Origin: Rhizophagus irregularis
Taxonomy: Eukaryota > Glomeromycota > Glomeromycetes > Glomerales > Glomeraceae
Assembly: GCF_026210795.1 (NCBI RefSeq)
Contig: NC_089430.1
Span: forward strand, 4,402,001 to 4,466,000
Length of the DNA stretch: 64,000 nucleotides
Direction of reading: 5' to 3'
The notes beneath the pieces are model-generated. The model ran no database searches, was not told the DNA's origin, and was given only the letters and a program-made list of their open reading frames with translations. Positions 1 to 10,484 of the stretch are shown here, piece after piece (within the stretch, counting starts at the first letter, position 1; each line of letters starts with the position of its first letter). The position numbers and the translations under genes are program-made.

Positions 1-816
1 TCTGAAAGTAGACTTAAAGAAAACCTAGGATTTGTTATTTTAGATGGCTTAAAGTCTTTACCTAATCACAAATTAAAAAGTAAACCAAGTGAGATTACTC
101 TCATTACTAATTATCTAGATTACATCATGAAAGGACTATTTCACCTTCCTGATAAGTATATAGTGGAATGGCCTAACACAGGTCTTAAGGAAACTAAAGC
201 TAGAAAAATAGAAGGCAGAGCGAGGCAGCCTGATTTCTTAGTATCAGCAATCCACCAATTAGAAACGAGTGGAACGTTATTTATAGGTGAAGTAACCTCT
301 CCTGCAGAGAAAGAAAACGTGCATAAGAACTGTAATGATTTAATCCGAATTGGAGTTTTTATGAAAGAATGCATTGATTCGGCCTTAGACAAAGGTGCAG
401 ATATTAAAGTTCTAGGTTTTCAATGTATAGGTAAGATAAATTAAATAATTGTTGCTTTGCTCCTTCATGTAATCCTAAAATTTCATCATTGCTTTCTAGA
501 ATATACAATTGATTTTTATGCAATAAAACTTAATGCTCCAGGGCTATATATTATGCATCATATTGGTCAAGCATCGATTCCTACTTCAGTAAAGACATTG
601 TCACATTTTGTTGATGAAATAGATACTTTTCTGACAGTACGTAGTCTTTTACAAGAATCATTTGGTAATTTTAATAATAGATTACGCAACCCAAAAGAAC
701 AAGCAAAAAAATTATCTTTTAAATGCGAGACCTTATCTACACCAAGTTTCAATCAACTTGTTAGTAAAACGCGTAATGTCAAAAGAAAATGTTCCTTCTG
801 GTTCGGAAGGTTTTAG
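1..816 (+). CDS. Lineage-expanded hypothetical protein, 5' partial, two exons
   Basis: The reading frame is open from base 1, so the gene starts left of the window. Exon 1 runs to 430 and exon 2 from 500 to 816. The 69 nt intron (431-499) begins GTAAGA and ends TTTCTAG; splicing it removes the TAA at 442-444 and joins GFQCI to EYTIDFYAI in one frame. The C-terminus is FWFGRF then stop. The motifs GEVTSPAEK, KNCNDLIRIG, DKGADIKVLGFQC and HIGQASIP match what I remember of a large Rhizophagus family of unknown function. No catalytic motif or membrane segment is visible. A second cryptic splice near 773-816 could give another C-terminus, but the FWFGRF ending looks native. Coding content and the intron are well supported; function is unknown. 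Confidence 0.75.
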
Positions 817-1814
817 GAAATTACAATTGCTGTCACTGTATGTATCTTCATTTTATTTTTATATTTTTGGGAGGTGAATATGTGAATTTCATGAATTTTT
901 ATTAAAGAAATAATTTTTGAAAGTGGGTTTTTGGTGAATTTGGTGAATTTTCATTGGAAATAATTTTATTTTATGAAATCGGAAGAGGAAATTATTGTAT
1001 TTTGATAAAATATTTTCAAATATAATAAAAAAATCAGTATATTTCTTAAAACTTAAAAGATTTTATACATTTACGAAGTTGTAAAATGCTATTAAATAGG
1101 TGGTGAATAAGTGGTGAATAGGTGGTGAATAGGTGGTATTGTCATCAAAATTTAGCCGAAAAAATCAAATTAAGATATTTTTTTATGCATTAAATAATTA
1201 TTTGACGATGAATCTCAATTTTAATTTAATTTTATTTCTTTTTTTAAATCAATTTAACCTTAGTAAAAACTAATTACTAATTAAAAATATCATTTTGTAA
1301 AAATTAATAAGAAAACTAGATTTTACCCTATAAAAATCTGTATATGGAAATGTTATGTTTTATTCACATGTGACATACATTTTTATAAATTCCGTAACAA
1401 GTACAAATAAAATCTGTGCAACTTCACATGTCAAAACTATGTTTTAACTTGCGATACTGTGAAATTTTTGATTTATTTATATATTTACAAATTCATTACA
1501 AAATTAATTTGTATAAGTAGTTTATTGTTACATAGTCACAAAAAAAATCATCTTTTTTTATCTTAAAAGTTTTAAAAAAATTACATCCTCTGTTGAAAAA
1601 ATACATATATTGTTACCATATCTCAAAGAACTGAAATTCATTATAACAATCTATAGAAATAGAAAAAAAATATATTACTATAAATTAATATGAAAAAAAA
1701 ATTACCCAGAAAAATTAATTATAACGATCTATTGTTACAATAAATAAATAAGTAAATTATGTCAGTCTATTATTGAGCTTGATACAACCTAAAAAATATT
1801 ATTATTATTAATAG
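817..1814. other. AT-rich intergenic DNA
   Basis: No gene is seen. The stretch is AT-rich with short direct repeats, including four copies of a 10 bp unit at 1097-1137. From about 1440 it resembles 7895-8110 and 23355-23580 (shared run of tacaaattcattacaaa followed by agtagtttattgttaca), so it is a diverged member of the same dispersed repeat. Confidence 0.5.
1097..1137. repeat. 10 bp microsatellite-like repeat
   Basis: The unit GGTGGTGAATA is repeated about four times in tandem with one substitution, inside AT-rich intergenic DNA. It has no evident function. Confidence 0.7.
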
Positions 1815-2100
1815 GAAAAAAGGCAGCATCGCAGCATCGATCCGATCACCGATTTAAACCTAAATGGTGAAAGAATGTATTTGGGAAAAAAAATTTGGTT
1901 TGAAAAAAAAGAAAAAAAAGCCAACCGGAAAAAAACCGAAAACAAAAAATAAAAATAAAAAAATTCAAAAAATAAAAACGAAAAAAAAAATTTGGGGGAG
2001 GGACGAAGAGAAAAATCGGGTTGAAAAGAGAAAGAAAGAATAAAAAAAAATTCGAAAGAAAATGAAAAAAATAATGAAAGAAATCGGTTTAATGTAAAAA
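1815..2100 (+). repeat. Purine-rich left arm of a dispersed foldback-type repeat, copy 1
   Basis: After a short GC-richer entry (ggcagcatcgcagcatcg), the top strand is almost pure purine. The entry contains CACCGATTTAAACCTAAATGGTGAAAGA, which is the inverted counterpart of the ends of the pyrimidine arms near 12265-12300 and 24850-24890 (TTCACCATTTAGGTTT followed by GATCGGGTGATCG). Internal runs such as AAAAGCCAACCGG recur at 8286 and 23750. ORFs here would be low-complexity Lys/Asn strings and are not annotated. Confidence 0.55.
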
Positions 2101-2399
2101 AATAAGTACCAAAAAAAAGGATTTGGTCATGTTTAGATTACCGTATATAAATAATTGTGTAATATGAAACACATGATCTGCCGCGCCTAATCTATTCAGT
2201 AATATACTAAAAAAATCCAAAAAAATCCCTGTGTAATCTAATACATGATTTGTCTACGCCTGAACTATTCCGTATTCATATAGTAGTTGCCAAATCCATG
2301 TTGATTATTAATATAAAATATTTTTAGTTTCCAGTTTTGCTAATATTATAATATTAATAGACAATTAAACTTATAAATTGTAAACTAATTTTTTTTATT

Positions 2400-2960
2400 T
2401 TATTTTTTTTAAACAATAGATCGAACTTTTGGCCTTTCTTTTGTTTAGTTTTTTTTTTTTACAATCAGAATTTTTTTCATTCAGTAATTTTTTTTTAATT
2501 TTTTTTTTAACGATAGATTATTTAGTAATTTTTTTTTATTTTTTTTTAATAGATCGTTTAGTAACTTTTTTTTATTTTCTTAATAGATCGTTTAGTTATT
2601 TTTTTATAACAACAGACCGAATTTTTTTTTCATTAAATTTATTTTTTCCAACAATAGATCGGACTTTGCCCTTTCTTCATGTTCGGTAACTGACATTTAC
2701 CAAGATTAATTAGTAATAGTTAGTTCCCAGTTAAAATAAAATTTACTTTTTTTTTGCTTCCTGGTAACTGGCATCATTCTAATACTATTAAGTAATAGTT
2801 CTATCGATTTTTTTACAATAGGCTTTGGTGATAAGAATATTTTTTTTTTGTAACAATAGATTTGATAATGGAAATTTTTTTTAAATAGATTACTATGATA
2901 TAATCTTCTGTAATAATACATTCGCATGATGGTATTCTTAGTGATGAGAAAATTTTTTTT
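2400..2960. repeat. Degenerate T-rich tandem repeat
   Basis: Blocks of 10-15 T alternate with AACAATAGATCG or TTTAGTAA motifs at irregular 30-45 bp spacing (for example near 2415, 2510, 2548, 2585, 2655, 2860). The phenylalanine-rich ORF across 2429-2689 is a by-product of the T runs and is not called as a gene. Confidence 0.5.
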
Positions 2961-3638
2961 TTTTGTAACAATTAATTATTCAGAATTGATTTTGTGATGA
3001 GTCTGTAAACGTATAAACCATAAATTCTATAATACTGCAACATTTGTTTAATATTATAATATTTGTATTAAGTTATTTATTGTAATACTAAATCATTTTA
3101 ATTTAATCATATTGTAAATATATATCATTCAAATATAGATACTTTATTTTATTTTATTTTATTTTATGTGAAGTCGGAAAGAATATCAAAGAGGATTCAA
3201 ATATAGATACTTTGCTGAAACCTCTGATTTAGCAATCTTAACGATACTACCATGTGACTATCACGTGACCATATGGTAGACTCCAAGTGTCATCTTTTTT
3301 GTTTTGATCGTCTAGTTTTTATATTGCTACTTTATATTGGCTAGTTTTTATTGTAAATTTTAATTTGTTAACATTGTTAACATTCAATTTATCTAATGAA
3401 ATTCTTATATATTTTTATTTTAATTTTTTATTTTGTATTTATAATCGCAAATCTTAATATTAAATTACAAATCTTAATTTTTATCGCAAATCTTTTAAAT
3501 ACAAATCTTAATTTTTATCTATCGAAAATTTTGATACTTATAGTTTTATATTACCTAATATTTAAATATTAATAATGTATATGAGCACATATAAAAATAT
3601 AAAAAAAATTTTTCCCCACGTGATATTAAATTAATAAT
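2961..3638. other. AT-rich intergenic DNA
   Basis: No gene is seen. It contains a run of TTTTA repeats near 3145-3168 and two CACGTGA motifs (around 3263 and 3617). Confidence 0.4.
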
Positions 3639-3660
3639 TACCGCAGCTTCAGCTGCGGTA
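3639..3660. repeat. Perfect 10 bp hairpin at left edge of the duplicated block
   Basis: TACCGCAGCT, a TC loop, then AGCTGCGGTA form a perfect 10 bp stem. It sits just before the point (about 3668) where similarity between copies 1 and 2 of the duplicated block begins. It may be a terminator-like hairpin or a scar; it has no counterpart at copies 2 and 3. Confidence 0.6.
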
Positions 3661-3829
3661 CCTATGCTGACAATCAAAACACGTATTTATCAATGACACG
3701 ACTAATTTCAGCTTGAACTGAGTTTGTAATGGGGCTGAACTATTGATACATGTGATATCACGTATTTTGTTTACCACTGGTGTCACACCCTCCCGCTTAT
3801 TTTGATATTTTTAACGAGCACGTCAAAAC

Positions 3830-3880
3830 TATTGAATCACGTGATAATAACATCAGTCCAATTTTGTATATATATATCAT
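3830..3880 (+). promoter_or_regulatory. Promoter-like leader: CACGTG box plus TATA, copy 1
   Basis: ATCACGTGAT at 3836-3845 is followed about 20 bp later by GTATATATATCAT. The same pair, at the same spacing and joined by a near-identical linker (aataacatcagtccaatttt), occurs at 19779-19820 and inverted at 36222-36263. Conservation in three copies while flanks diverge is compatible with a core promoter pointing into the arrays. No transcript evidence is available. Confidence 0.45.
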
Positions 3881-3927
3881 AGTATTTTTTTTTTCTCTTT
3901 CTAAATAAAATATTGTTTTTTCAATTA

Positions 3928-4312
3928 TTTTTCGCGTCTTCACTTAAATGAACAGGAAATAGTCGAAACAAAATAAAATAATATTTCTTTTCTTTTATTT
4001 CAGCGACTTAATTTTTCTTGGGTGAGGAATACCACCTATTATTTGTCGAGTCATCGCTGTCTTCGCTTAGGTTTTTTGGGTGAGGAATACCTATTATTTG
4101 TCGCGTCTTCACTTAGAAATGAACAGGAAATAGTCGAAACAAAATAAAATATTATTTCTTTTTTTTTATTTCAGCGACTTAATTTTTTCTTGGGTGAGGA
4201 ATACCACCTATTATTTATCGAATCTTCGCTTAGTTTTTTTGGGTGAGGGACCTATTATTTGTCGCGTCTTCACTTAGAAATGAACAGGAAATAATCGAAC
4301 TCTTTTGGGAGC
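3928..4312 (+). repeat. Array A, copy 1: intron-like T-rich tandem repeat
   Basis: About three imperfect units contain GCGTCTTCACTTAG, AATGAACAGGAAATAGTCGAA, AAATAAAATATTATTT, a TCTTTTATTTCAG tract, CGACTTAATTTTTCTTGGG and TGAGGAATACC. Each unit therefore holds a polypyrimidine-CAG that resembles a splice acceptor. Copy 2 has about five units (19880-20475) and the inverted copy 3 about two. Confidence 0.7.
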
Positions 4313-4317
4313 ATGAA

Positions 4318-5656
4318 CTGGTTGCTTACAACACCCACGACCTTCGTTTTCTAATGGTAACGCCCTCGTGTGTGCAACCCTTCTCCATTTGGCGAAGCTG
4401 GTTGGTAACGCTTTTTCTTTGGGAGTATAAAACTGATTGTTTACAACACCCACGACCTTCGTTTTCTAATGGTAACGCCCTCGTGTGTGCAACCCTTCTC
4501 TATTTGGCGAAGCTGGTTGGTAACGCCTTTTCTTTGGGAGTATGAAACTGATTGTTTACAACACTCACGTCCTTCGTTTTCTAATGGTAACGCCCTCGTG
4601 TGTGCAACCCTTCTCCATTTGGCGAAGCTGGTTGGTAACGCTTTTTCTTTGGGAGTATAAAACTGATTGTTTACAACACCCACGACCTTCGTTTTCTAAT
4701 GGTAACGCCCTCGTGTGTGCAACCTTTCTCTATTTGGCGAAGCTGGTTGGTAACGCTTTTTCTTTGGGAGTATAAAACTGATTGTTTACAACACCCACGA
4801 CCTTCGTTTTCTAACGGTAACGCCCTCGTGTGTGCAACCCTTCTCTATTTGGCGAAGCTGGTTGGTAACGCTTTTTCTTTGGGAGTATAAAACTGATTGT
4901 TTACAACACCCACGACCTTCGTTATCTGTTGGTAACGCCCTCGTGTGTGCAACCCTTCTCCATTTGGCGAAGCTGGTTGGTAACTTCAGACCTCAAGGAA
5001 TTGGTTTTACAACACCCACGACCTTCGTTTTCTGTTGGTACGCCCTCGTGTGTGCAATCCTTCTCCATTTGGCGAAGCTGGTTGGTAACTTCAGACTTTG
5101 TTTGCCACCGGTGGAGAAGCCGGTTGGTAATTCAAGGTTTCCCATGGAACTGGTTTTACAACACCCACGACTTTCGTTTTCTGTTGGTAACGCCCTCGTG
5201 TGTGCAATCCTTCTCCATTTGGCGAAGCTGGTTGGTAGCTTCAGACTTTGTTTGCCACCGGTGGAGAATCCGGTTGGTAATTCAAGGTTTCCCATGGAAC
5301 TGGTTTTACAACACCCACGACCTTCGTTTTCTGTTGGTAACGCCCTCGTGTGTGCAATCCTTCTCCATTTGGCGAAGCTGGTTGGTAGCTTCAGACCTCA
5401 AGGAATTGGTTTTACAACACCCACGACCTTCGTTTTCTGTTGGTAACGCCCTCGTGTGTGCAACACTTCTCCATTTGGCGAAGCTGGTTGGTAACTTCAG
5501 GCTTTGTTTGCCGCCGGTGGAGAAGTCGGTTGGTAACTCAAGGCTTCTCATGGAATTGGTTTTACAACACCCACGACCTTCGTTTTCTGATGGTAACGTC
5601 CTCGTGTGTGCAACCCTTCTCCATTTGGAGAAGCTGGTTGGTAACTCCAGGCCTCC
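4318..5656 (+). repeat. Array B, copy 1: eleven GC-richer 105-150 bp units
   Basis: ACAACACCCACGA-type unit starts fall at 4328, 4443, 4558, 4673, 4788, 4903, 5009, 5158, 5308, 5413 and 5563. The first six are spaced exactly 115 bp; later ones alternate near 105 and 150 bp because of an extra module (TTTGCCACCGGTGGAGAAGC). Each unit contains CCCTCGTGTGTGCAA and TTTGGCGAAGCTGGTTGGTA. Its base composition is far less AT-biased than the flanks. Open frames run through it in several frames on both strands, so they are not evidence of coding. Confidence 0.85.
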
Positions 5657-6460
5657 AACTTTCGCCGAATTAGTTTCTATTTTCTGCTTACTAACGATTA
5701 TTTATTATTTATATTAAGATACTAGGACTTTAGATTCTCTCTAACATCTACAAAATTCCGTCTATGAAAAATGTTTCTGATTGACCCATCAGGCTTGATT
5801 TTGGCCGATATGGTAAGTAAAATATATGACATGCTTTCAAGGGAGGGAGTACTACGGATCCTAGGCGAGTCCTGCGTCATATTATTTCACAATGATTCCG
5901 AAAAATTCTATGATGTTTTATGTTATACATTATCGGAATAATTACGGTCCATCATCAATGATTGGAATTTAAATCGGATGATTTTTATTTGCTTTATATA
6001 GTTGCGTTTTAAAGAAATTCACATAGTTACGTTTAAACATTTCAAATTTAAAATAAACTAGCAACAAAAAAAAAATCCGTCCACTCCAGCATAATAAAAT
6101 ATGTTTAGTTTAAATTTCTGTTAATATTGATACGTATTTTTGTCAACATTACCAATATTGAGTTAGCGTTTCTCACGCGAACTTTTGTTAAAAGGTTTAA
6201 TTAATAATTGTGTAATTAAATTACTTGAAGACATATTTGTTCATTCAGTCAGTTAGTCAATTACAGCCTAATGTTTCTCTCACAACGGAACGGTTGGCTT
6301 TATAGTGTTTCTGGCATTTTAAAAAATTATTAGATATGCCAGATTTGGTGTTAACAGAAAAGAAAAGTTGTAAGACATTTCATCAGAAGTTATTAAGATT
6401 CTTTTTCATCAGAAGTTAAGCTAAAAATGATCATCAATTATACCGAAACCCTATTTCACC

Positions 6461-6542
6461 GAATTCCATTTCGTCAAAGCCATTTATCGAATAAATATTT
6501 CGCCAAATGGACATTTGCCGAATGGACATTTCGCCGAAATAT
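6461..6542. repeat. ATTTCGCCGAATGGAC-type minisatellite
   Basis: Four to five degenerate copies of a ~16 bp unit (ATTTCGCCAAATGGAC, ATTTGCCGAATGGAC, ATTTCGCCGAA). It is conserved in the second copy of the duplication at 22374-22452. Confidence 0.65.
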
Positions 6543-6664
6543 TATTTATTCGATTTTGTTATTTTATTGTTTTTATTAAATATATAAAGAAATCTTTTCT
6601 AGGAAAATTTTGAATTAGCCAATTTTTATTAAATTTGTCTTGTTGTTTTATAATATTATATTAA

Positions 6665-7218
6665 TTGCCGATTCTCCACTCAGCGATGCGAAATGATCGG
6701 CATTCTATAATTAATCTCGTCGCACATTTTTATATTAAATACTATTGCTTCTGAATGGTGTTTGCACAAGTTTGAAAAAGTTTTGTTGTAATATAAATGC
6801 CCTAAAAATACATTAAAAAAAGGTGTTAATTACTTAGGTATAGTTTTATAAAACTGGTAAAACTAAAACATTGCCAAAAAAAAAAAAAATTTTTTTATTT
6901 TCTAAGCAAGAATATACCGTATATTACATAATAGTACAAAAAAACCTTTGTAAAATTTGCAAAATTCGCGAATAATTGGTGTAAAGTTACCTAAAATATG
7001 AGCTGGAATGGTGACTTCCCCCAAGGTAAACTTTTTAAATTTTATAGCAAACGAAAAAAATTTTGTTTTTGTGACATATTCACGTTTTAATTGGTTGCAA
7101 TAAGCATGACTTATGTAGGACAAAATTGGAGTTGAAATGTGCCGATCAACGTCATTCATATAAGAACTTGCGACGGATCTACCAATCAATTTTGTATCGT
7201 TGAGTGGCGGATTGGCAA
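6665..7218. mobile_element. 554 bp non-autonomous DNA transposon, TTAA target duplication
   Basis: The element is absent from the otherwise matching site in copy 2 (near 22552), which reads as an empty site. Ends are TTGCCGATTCTCCACTCAGC on the left and, reverse-complemented, TTGCCAATCCGCCACTCAAC on the right, giving about 27 bp imperfect inverted repeats. Both sides carry TTAA (6661-6664 and 7219-7222). Reading the duplication as ATTAAT with the element two bases shorter fits equally well. TTAA is the target of piggyBac-type transposases, but no transposase is encoded, so the superfamily is inferred. The 95-residue minus-strand ORF (6902-7189) has no recognisable domain. Confidence 0.8.
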
Positions 7219-8009
7219 TTAATTATTTTTTACTGATTAAATGTTTTCAGGTTATATATTGCTTTAAAACAATTAATATCAGTTACTTGAATGTTAAAGT
7301 GATAATATCCTGAAAAAAAAAAATCTAAAAATAATGATGAATATTTTTAAATAAATTATAAAATAATTATATTATACGTCTCACTCACATATTCATTCAA
7401 ACAGGTATAAATGTCCGTATAATAGTAGACAATTGATTATTTCACCAGAATTTATCCCAATATTTGAAGCTAATGATAGGTTAGTGTTTGTGTGATTAAC
7501 GTTTAGATTAGCCTGTATAAATTAATTTTGAATTGCTGATCTGTATTTTTTATAGTTAAGACTTAAGACACGCTAGTCACGTTGTATAACTAATCCAATT
7601 CCTTTTAATCAGAATTTTTTTTTTCCAAATATTACAAGGCGTAACCGTCGCGTTGCGCCGGGGATGATACTTGCCCATCAAGTAAGAGAGTAATAATCAC
7701 ACTTATATTTTATTTTCCATGTAGTGTGAATAAGGTCTAGTTTTTTACTATTATTATGATGGCATTAGTAGGAAATAAATGTAATAAATTACACAATTTA
7801 TATGATTATACAAATAACAATAAATCGTGTGCAAGTGTTTATACAGTATATGAAATATTACTATTAAATGCAAATTTATTTATCATATGAAACAAATGTT
7901 GTAGTACTGTGAAATTTACAAATTCATTACAAACCCAACTTTGCATAAGTAGTTTATTGTTACATTGTTACAAAAAACCTTTTTTTTATCTTAAAAAATT
8001 CCATTGTAC

Positions 8010-8560
8010 CATTAAAAAAAATTACATCCTCTAGAAAAAAAATATCTCACTATAAATTAATATGAAAAAAAAAATTCCCAGAAAATTTAATTATAACGAT
8101 TTAATGTTACAAAAAATAAATAAATAAGTAATTGTTATTGAGTTTGATACAAAAAAAATATTATTATTATTAATAATAAGAATCGGGAAGAATTTATTCG
8201 GGAAAAAAAAATTTGGTTTGAAGGAAAAAAAGCCAAACCAAACGAAAAAGGAAAAGGAGAATAAAATTTTCGTATTGGAAAAAAAAGCCAACTGGAAAAA
8301 AAAAAATAAATAATAAATTTTGAAATATAAAAACGAAATCGGGTTGAAAAAAAAACTGAAAAGAAAAAAGAAAGAAAAAAATAAAAAAATTTGGGGGAAA
8401 AGAAAAAGGATAAAGAAAGAAATCGGTTTAAAAAAAAGAAAAAAAATTCCGAAAAGAAAGGACAATAATTCGGTCCAAAAAGACCGAAAAAAAATTCAAA
8501 AAAAAAATTAGACCAAAAAAAATAATATAATAATAATACGAAAATTTTTTTTTAAAAAAA
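8010..8560 (+). repeat. Purine-rich arm, copy 2
   Basis: This top-strand purine tract matches 23460-24060 and, more loosely, 1600-2100. It carries the shared markers TTTGGTTTGAAGGAAAA, AAAGCCAAACCAAACGAAA and AATCGGTTTAAAAAAA. It contains no credible ORF. Confidence 0.6.
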
Positions 8561-8573
8561 AAAACTTTACAAA

Positions 8574-10080
8574 AAACCGTAGATTTAATATAAGGCTAAT
8601 AAAAGTATTTTCATGTGCTAGTAATAGTAATAAATCAGGCCTATCATCAAGCTCGTTAATAGTGCTAGTAAGAAAATTGTAAATAAATATTTTAGGAACG
8701 GAATAGTCTAATGTCAGGCTTTTTGTAATAATAATATTAGGCCAGTATAAAACATCTATAATCATAATAAAAGACATTTGTAATAATAATAAAAGACATA
8801 AAAAGGTATTTTTAATATGATAACAATATAACTAATTTAACATTACATTTATTTCCACTAAAATATTAATAAAATATTATTATATTGCAAAAAATAAAAA
8901 ATTATTACGGACATATTCAAAATTTGAGATGATTCTACTAGTCTATGATAAATTCGATACCAAGAATTATTAGTAACTTTTTGTAATTGGTATATTGGAT
9001 ATGAAAGTAATTCATCTCACCTTGAAACATCTTCAAACGGATAATATGTAAAAATATAATCTTGCCCATCATTCCATGGGAGTTTGAGTATTGCTTTAAT
9101 GCCAGCAAAGCTTTCAACTTTCACTGAAGCAATTCCAACCACATCACCAACGCAAACATTAATTTTTTGATAATCACTATTTCTTCTTGGAAAGTGTAAG
9201 ATGCAGAATTATAAAAATGGGTGTGAATTGATAATAAAGCTTGTTCCATTGAAAAATATGAAGATTAAACTTGCATAGCATCACCTAAGAGGTCACTTTT
9301 ATGGGATTGGAAGAAATAAATCCAGCAGCTTCAATACGCCATTTGGATTGTAAGTATATATCAGAACACTTAAATTAAACAATATTATCATGATTTTTTT
9401 GCTAAAATATTATTTACCATTTATTTAAAACTCAGAATCATTATGATATCGATCATGGAAATATGGATCCAAAGGACTGGGAGATCACGACCCTAATTCT
9501 GTACCTTGTTGTATATGAGTAATATTAGAATCAAGTCACTACTATTAAAAATAGTGTCAAAGAAAATATTTGTTAAATCTCTTTGTATAACATGGTTGAC
9601 ATATTTACGTAGATATGCGATCTCATCTGATCCAAAGCCAGATAGCAGATAATTTCGGGATACATCATCCATCATGGATAAATCCAGATAATCTGTCAGA
9701 TAATCCGTTATCAATTATTATACATTAGTATATAGGTATATAGCAAAAAACAAATGTGGAGGCACGTGATTTTTAGGTGCTTGCCAGCATTACCAATTTT
9801 CCACCAACACTATGATTAACTTCAGATATCCGGATATCCCGTAATCGAATCTTCTTGCCAACATATTTATCGTAAACTCCTGGCTCCAAATATCAATAAT
9901 AGGATTTTGCAATATTCTTTTAAGATATTCAAAATAAACTTGAGTTAGTATTTCTTTGGTAGTAAGAGATTTGTTAATGTTGACTGGTATTTTATGACTT
10001 CATGTTTCCATTAATGATGGTAATGTTTCATGGTAGTTCTTGAGTTTTATAAATTAAAACATAATTTGTTAACTTTTGAA
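8574..10080 (-). pseudogene. Decayed multi-exon gene of unknown family
   Basis: Several minus-strand segments read as protein only after frame changes: about 9960-9770 (PGVYDKYVGKKIRLRDI, then EVNHSVGGKLVMLAS), 9714-9493 (DLSMMDDVSRNYLLSGFG, DEIAYLRKYVNHVIQRDL), two shifted pieces near 9545-9440 (SNITHIQQGTE; VVISQSFGSIFP), 9345-9290 (IEAAGFISSNPIKVTS), 9190-9020 (VCVGDVVGIASVKVESFAG, LPWNDGQDYIFTYYPFEDVS, then GTGAG) and 8777-8574. At least three frameshifts and stops make it a pseudogene. The codon-like texture differs clearly from the surrounding AT desert. It may be the relic of the gene carried by the enclosing element, but no transposase motif was recognised. Confidence 0.5.
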
Positions 10081-10484
10081 TAGATCTTCAAAATCATTCA
10101 AAAAAATCATTGTTTGCTTGCTCAAATCATAATCATCTTGATAATTTTTTCGTCCCAAAGTATTATTTTCATTTTTTGATCTTCTTGTTAATTATAATCA
10201 TTTGATAGTTATCTTTAGATACTTAGATAATAATGTATATTTTTTTAGGTGCTCTTATTTAAAATTGAGGATATTAATAAGATTTCTGGTTAAAAAGGAT
10301 GATGTCTACTCATATTAACTTTTAGCATTATAAAAAAAAATTCAAAGAATAAAAAATTTTAATTACAAGAAAGAAATGTTTTGTATTGTTAAGCTGATTA
10401 AACTGATTTAGACTAATTTAGACCAATTAAATTAAAAAGTTTATTTATAAACTAATTATTAATTTATTATTATATTATATAAGC

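Larger units (their letters stand above)
3668..5890 (+). mobile_element. Tripartite repeat element, copy 1 (leader, array A, array B, 3' domain)
   Basis: This block recurs at 19583-21820 (same strand) and, inverted, at 34465-36440. The order is constant: a leader with ATCACGTGAT (3836) and a TATATATAT box (3866), a T-rich array with pyrimidine-tract-CAG units, a GC-richer array of 105-150 bp units, and a unique 3' domain (CCTCCAACTTTCGCCGAATT to CCTGCGTCATATTATTTCAC). It has no terminal inverted repeats, no transposase and no coherent protein. Copies 1 and 2 were copied inside a larger segmental duplication, while copy 3 carries only the element itself, which points to independent movement or conserved function. 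Confidence 0.65.
5657..8560. repeat. Segmental duplication, right part of copy 1
   Basis: From the array's end to about 8560 the sequence is near-identical to 21570-24075, broken by small indels (a roughly 27 bp tandem duplication near 6390-6415, a ~60 bp difference near 7675-7735) and by the insertion at 6665-7218. No gene is visible; the minus-strand Phe-rich ORF at 8091-8465 is a by-product of the A-rich top strand. Confidence 0.75.

Noticed and set aside
4318-5656. CRISPR array
   Set aside because: Units of 105-150 bp are similar throughout with no short repeat/unique spacer alternation, no cas genes, and the genome is eukaryotic.
4832-5717. Long ORFs (204 and 262 codons) through array B, and similar ones in copies 2 and 3
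   Set aside because: Frames are open on both strands and in several phases because the repeat unit lacks stops; many unit lengths (115) are not multiples of three, so no single protein repeat is maintained.
6902-7189. 95-codon minus-strand ORF inside the 554 bp element
   Set aside because: Part of it is translated terminal repeat; no domain and no link to a transposase.
8091-8465. Phe-rich minus-strand ORF; likewise 11974-12309, 23589-24004 and 24547-24810
   Set aside because: They follow from poly-A/poly-T tracts of the dispersed repeat arms.
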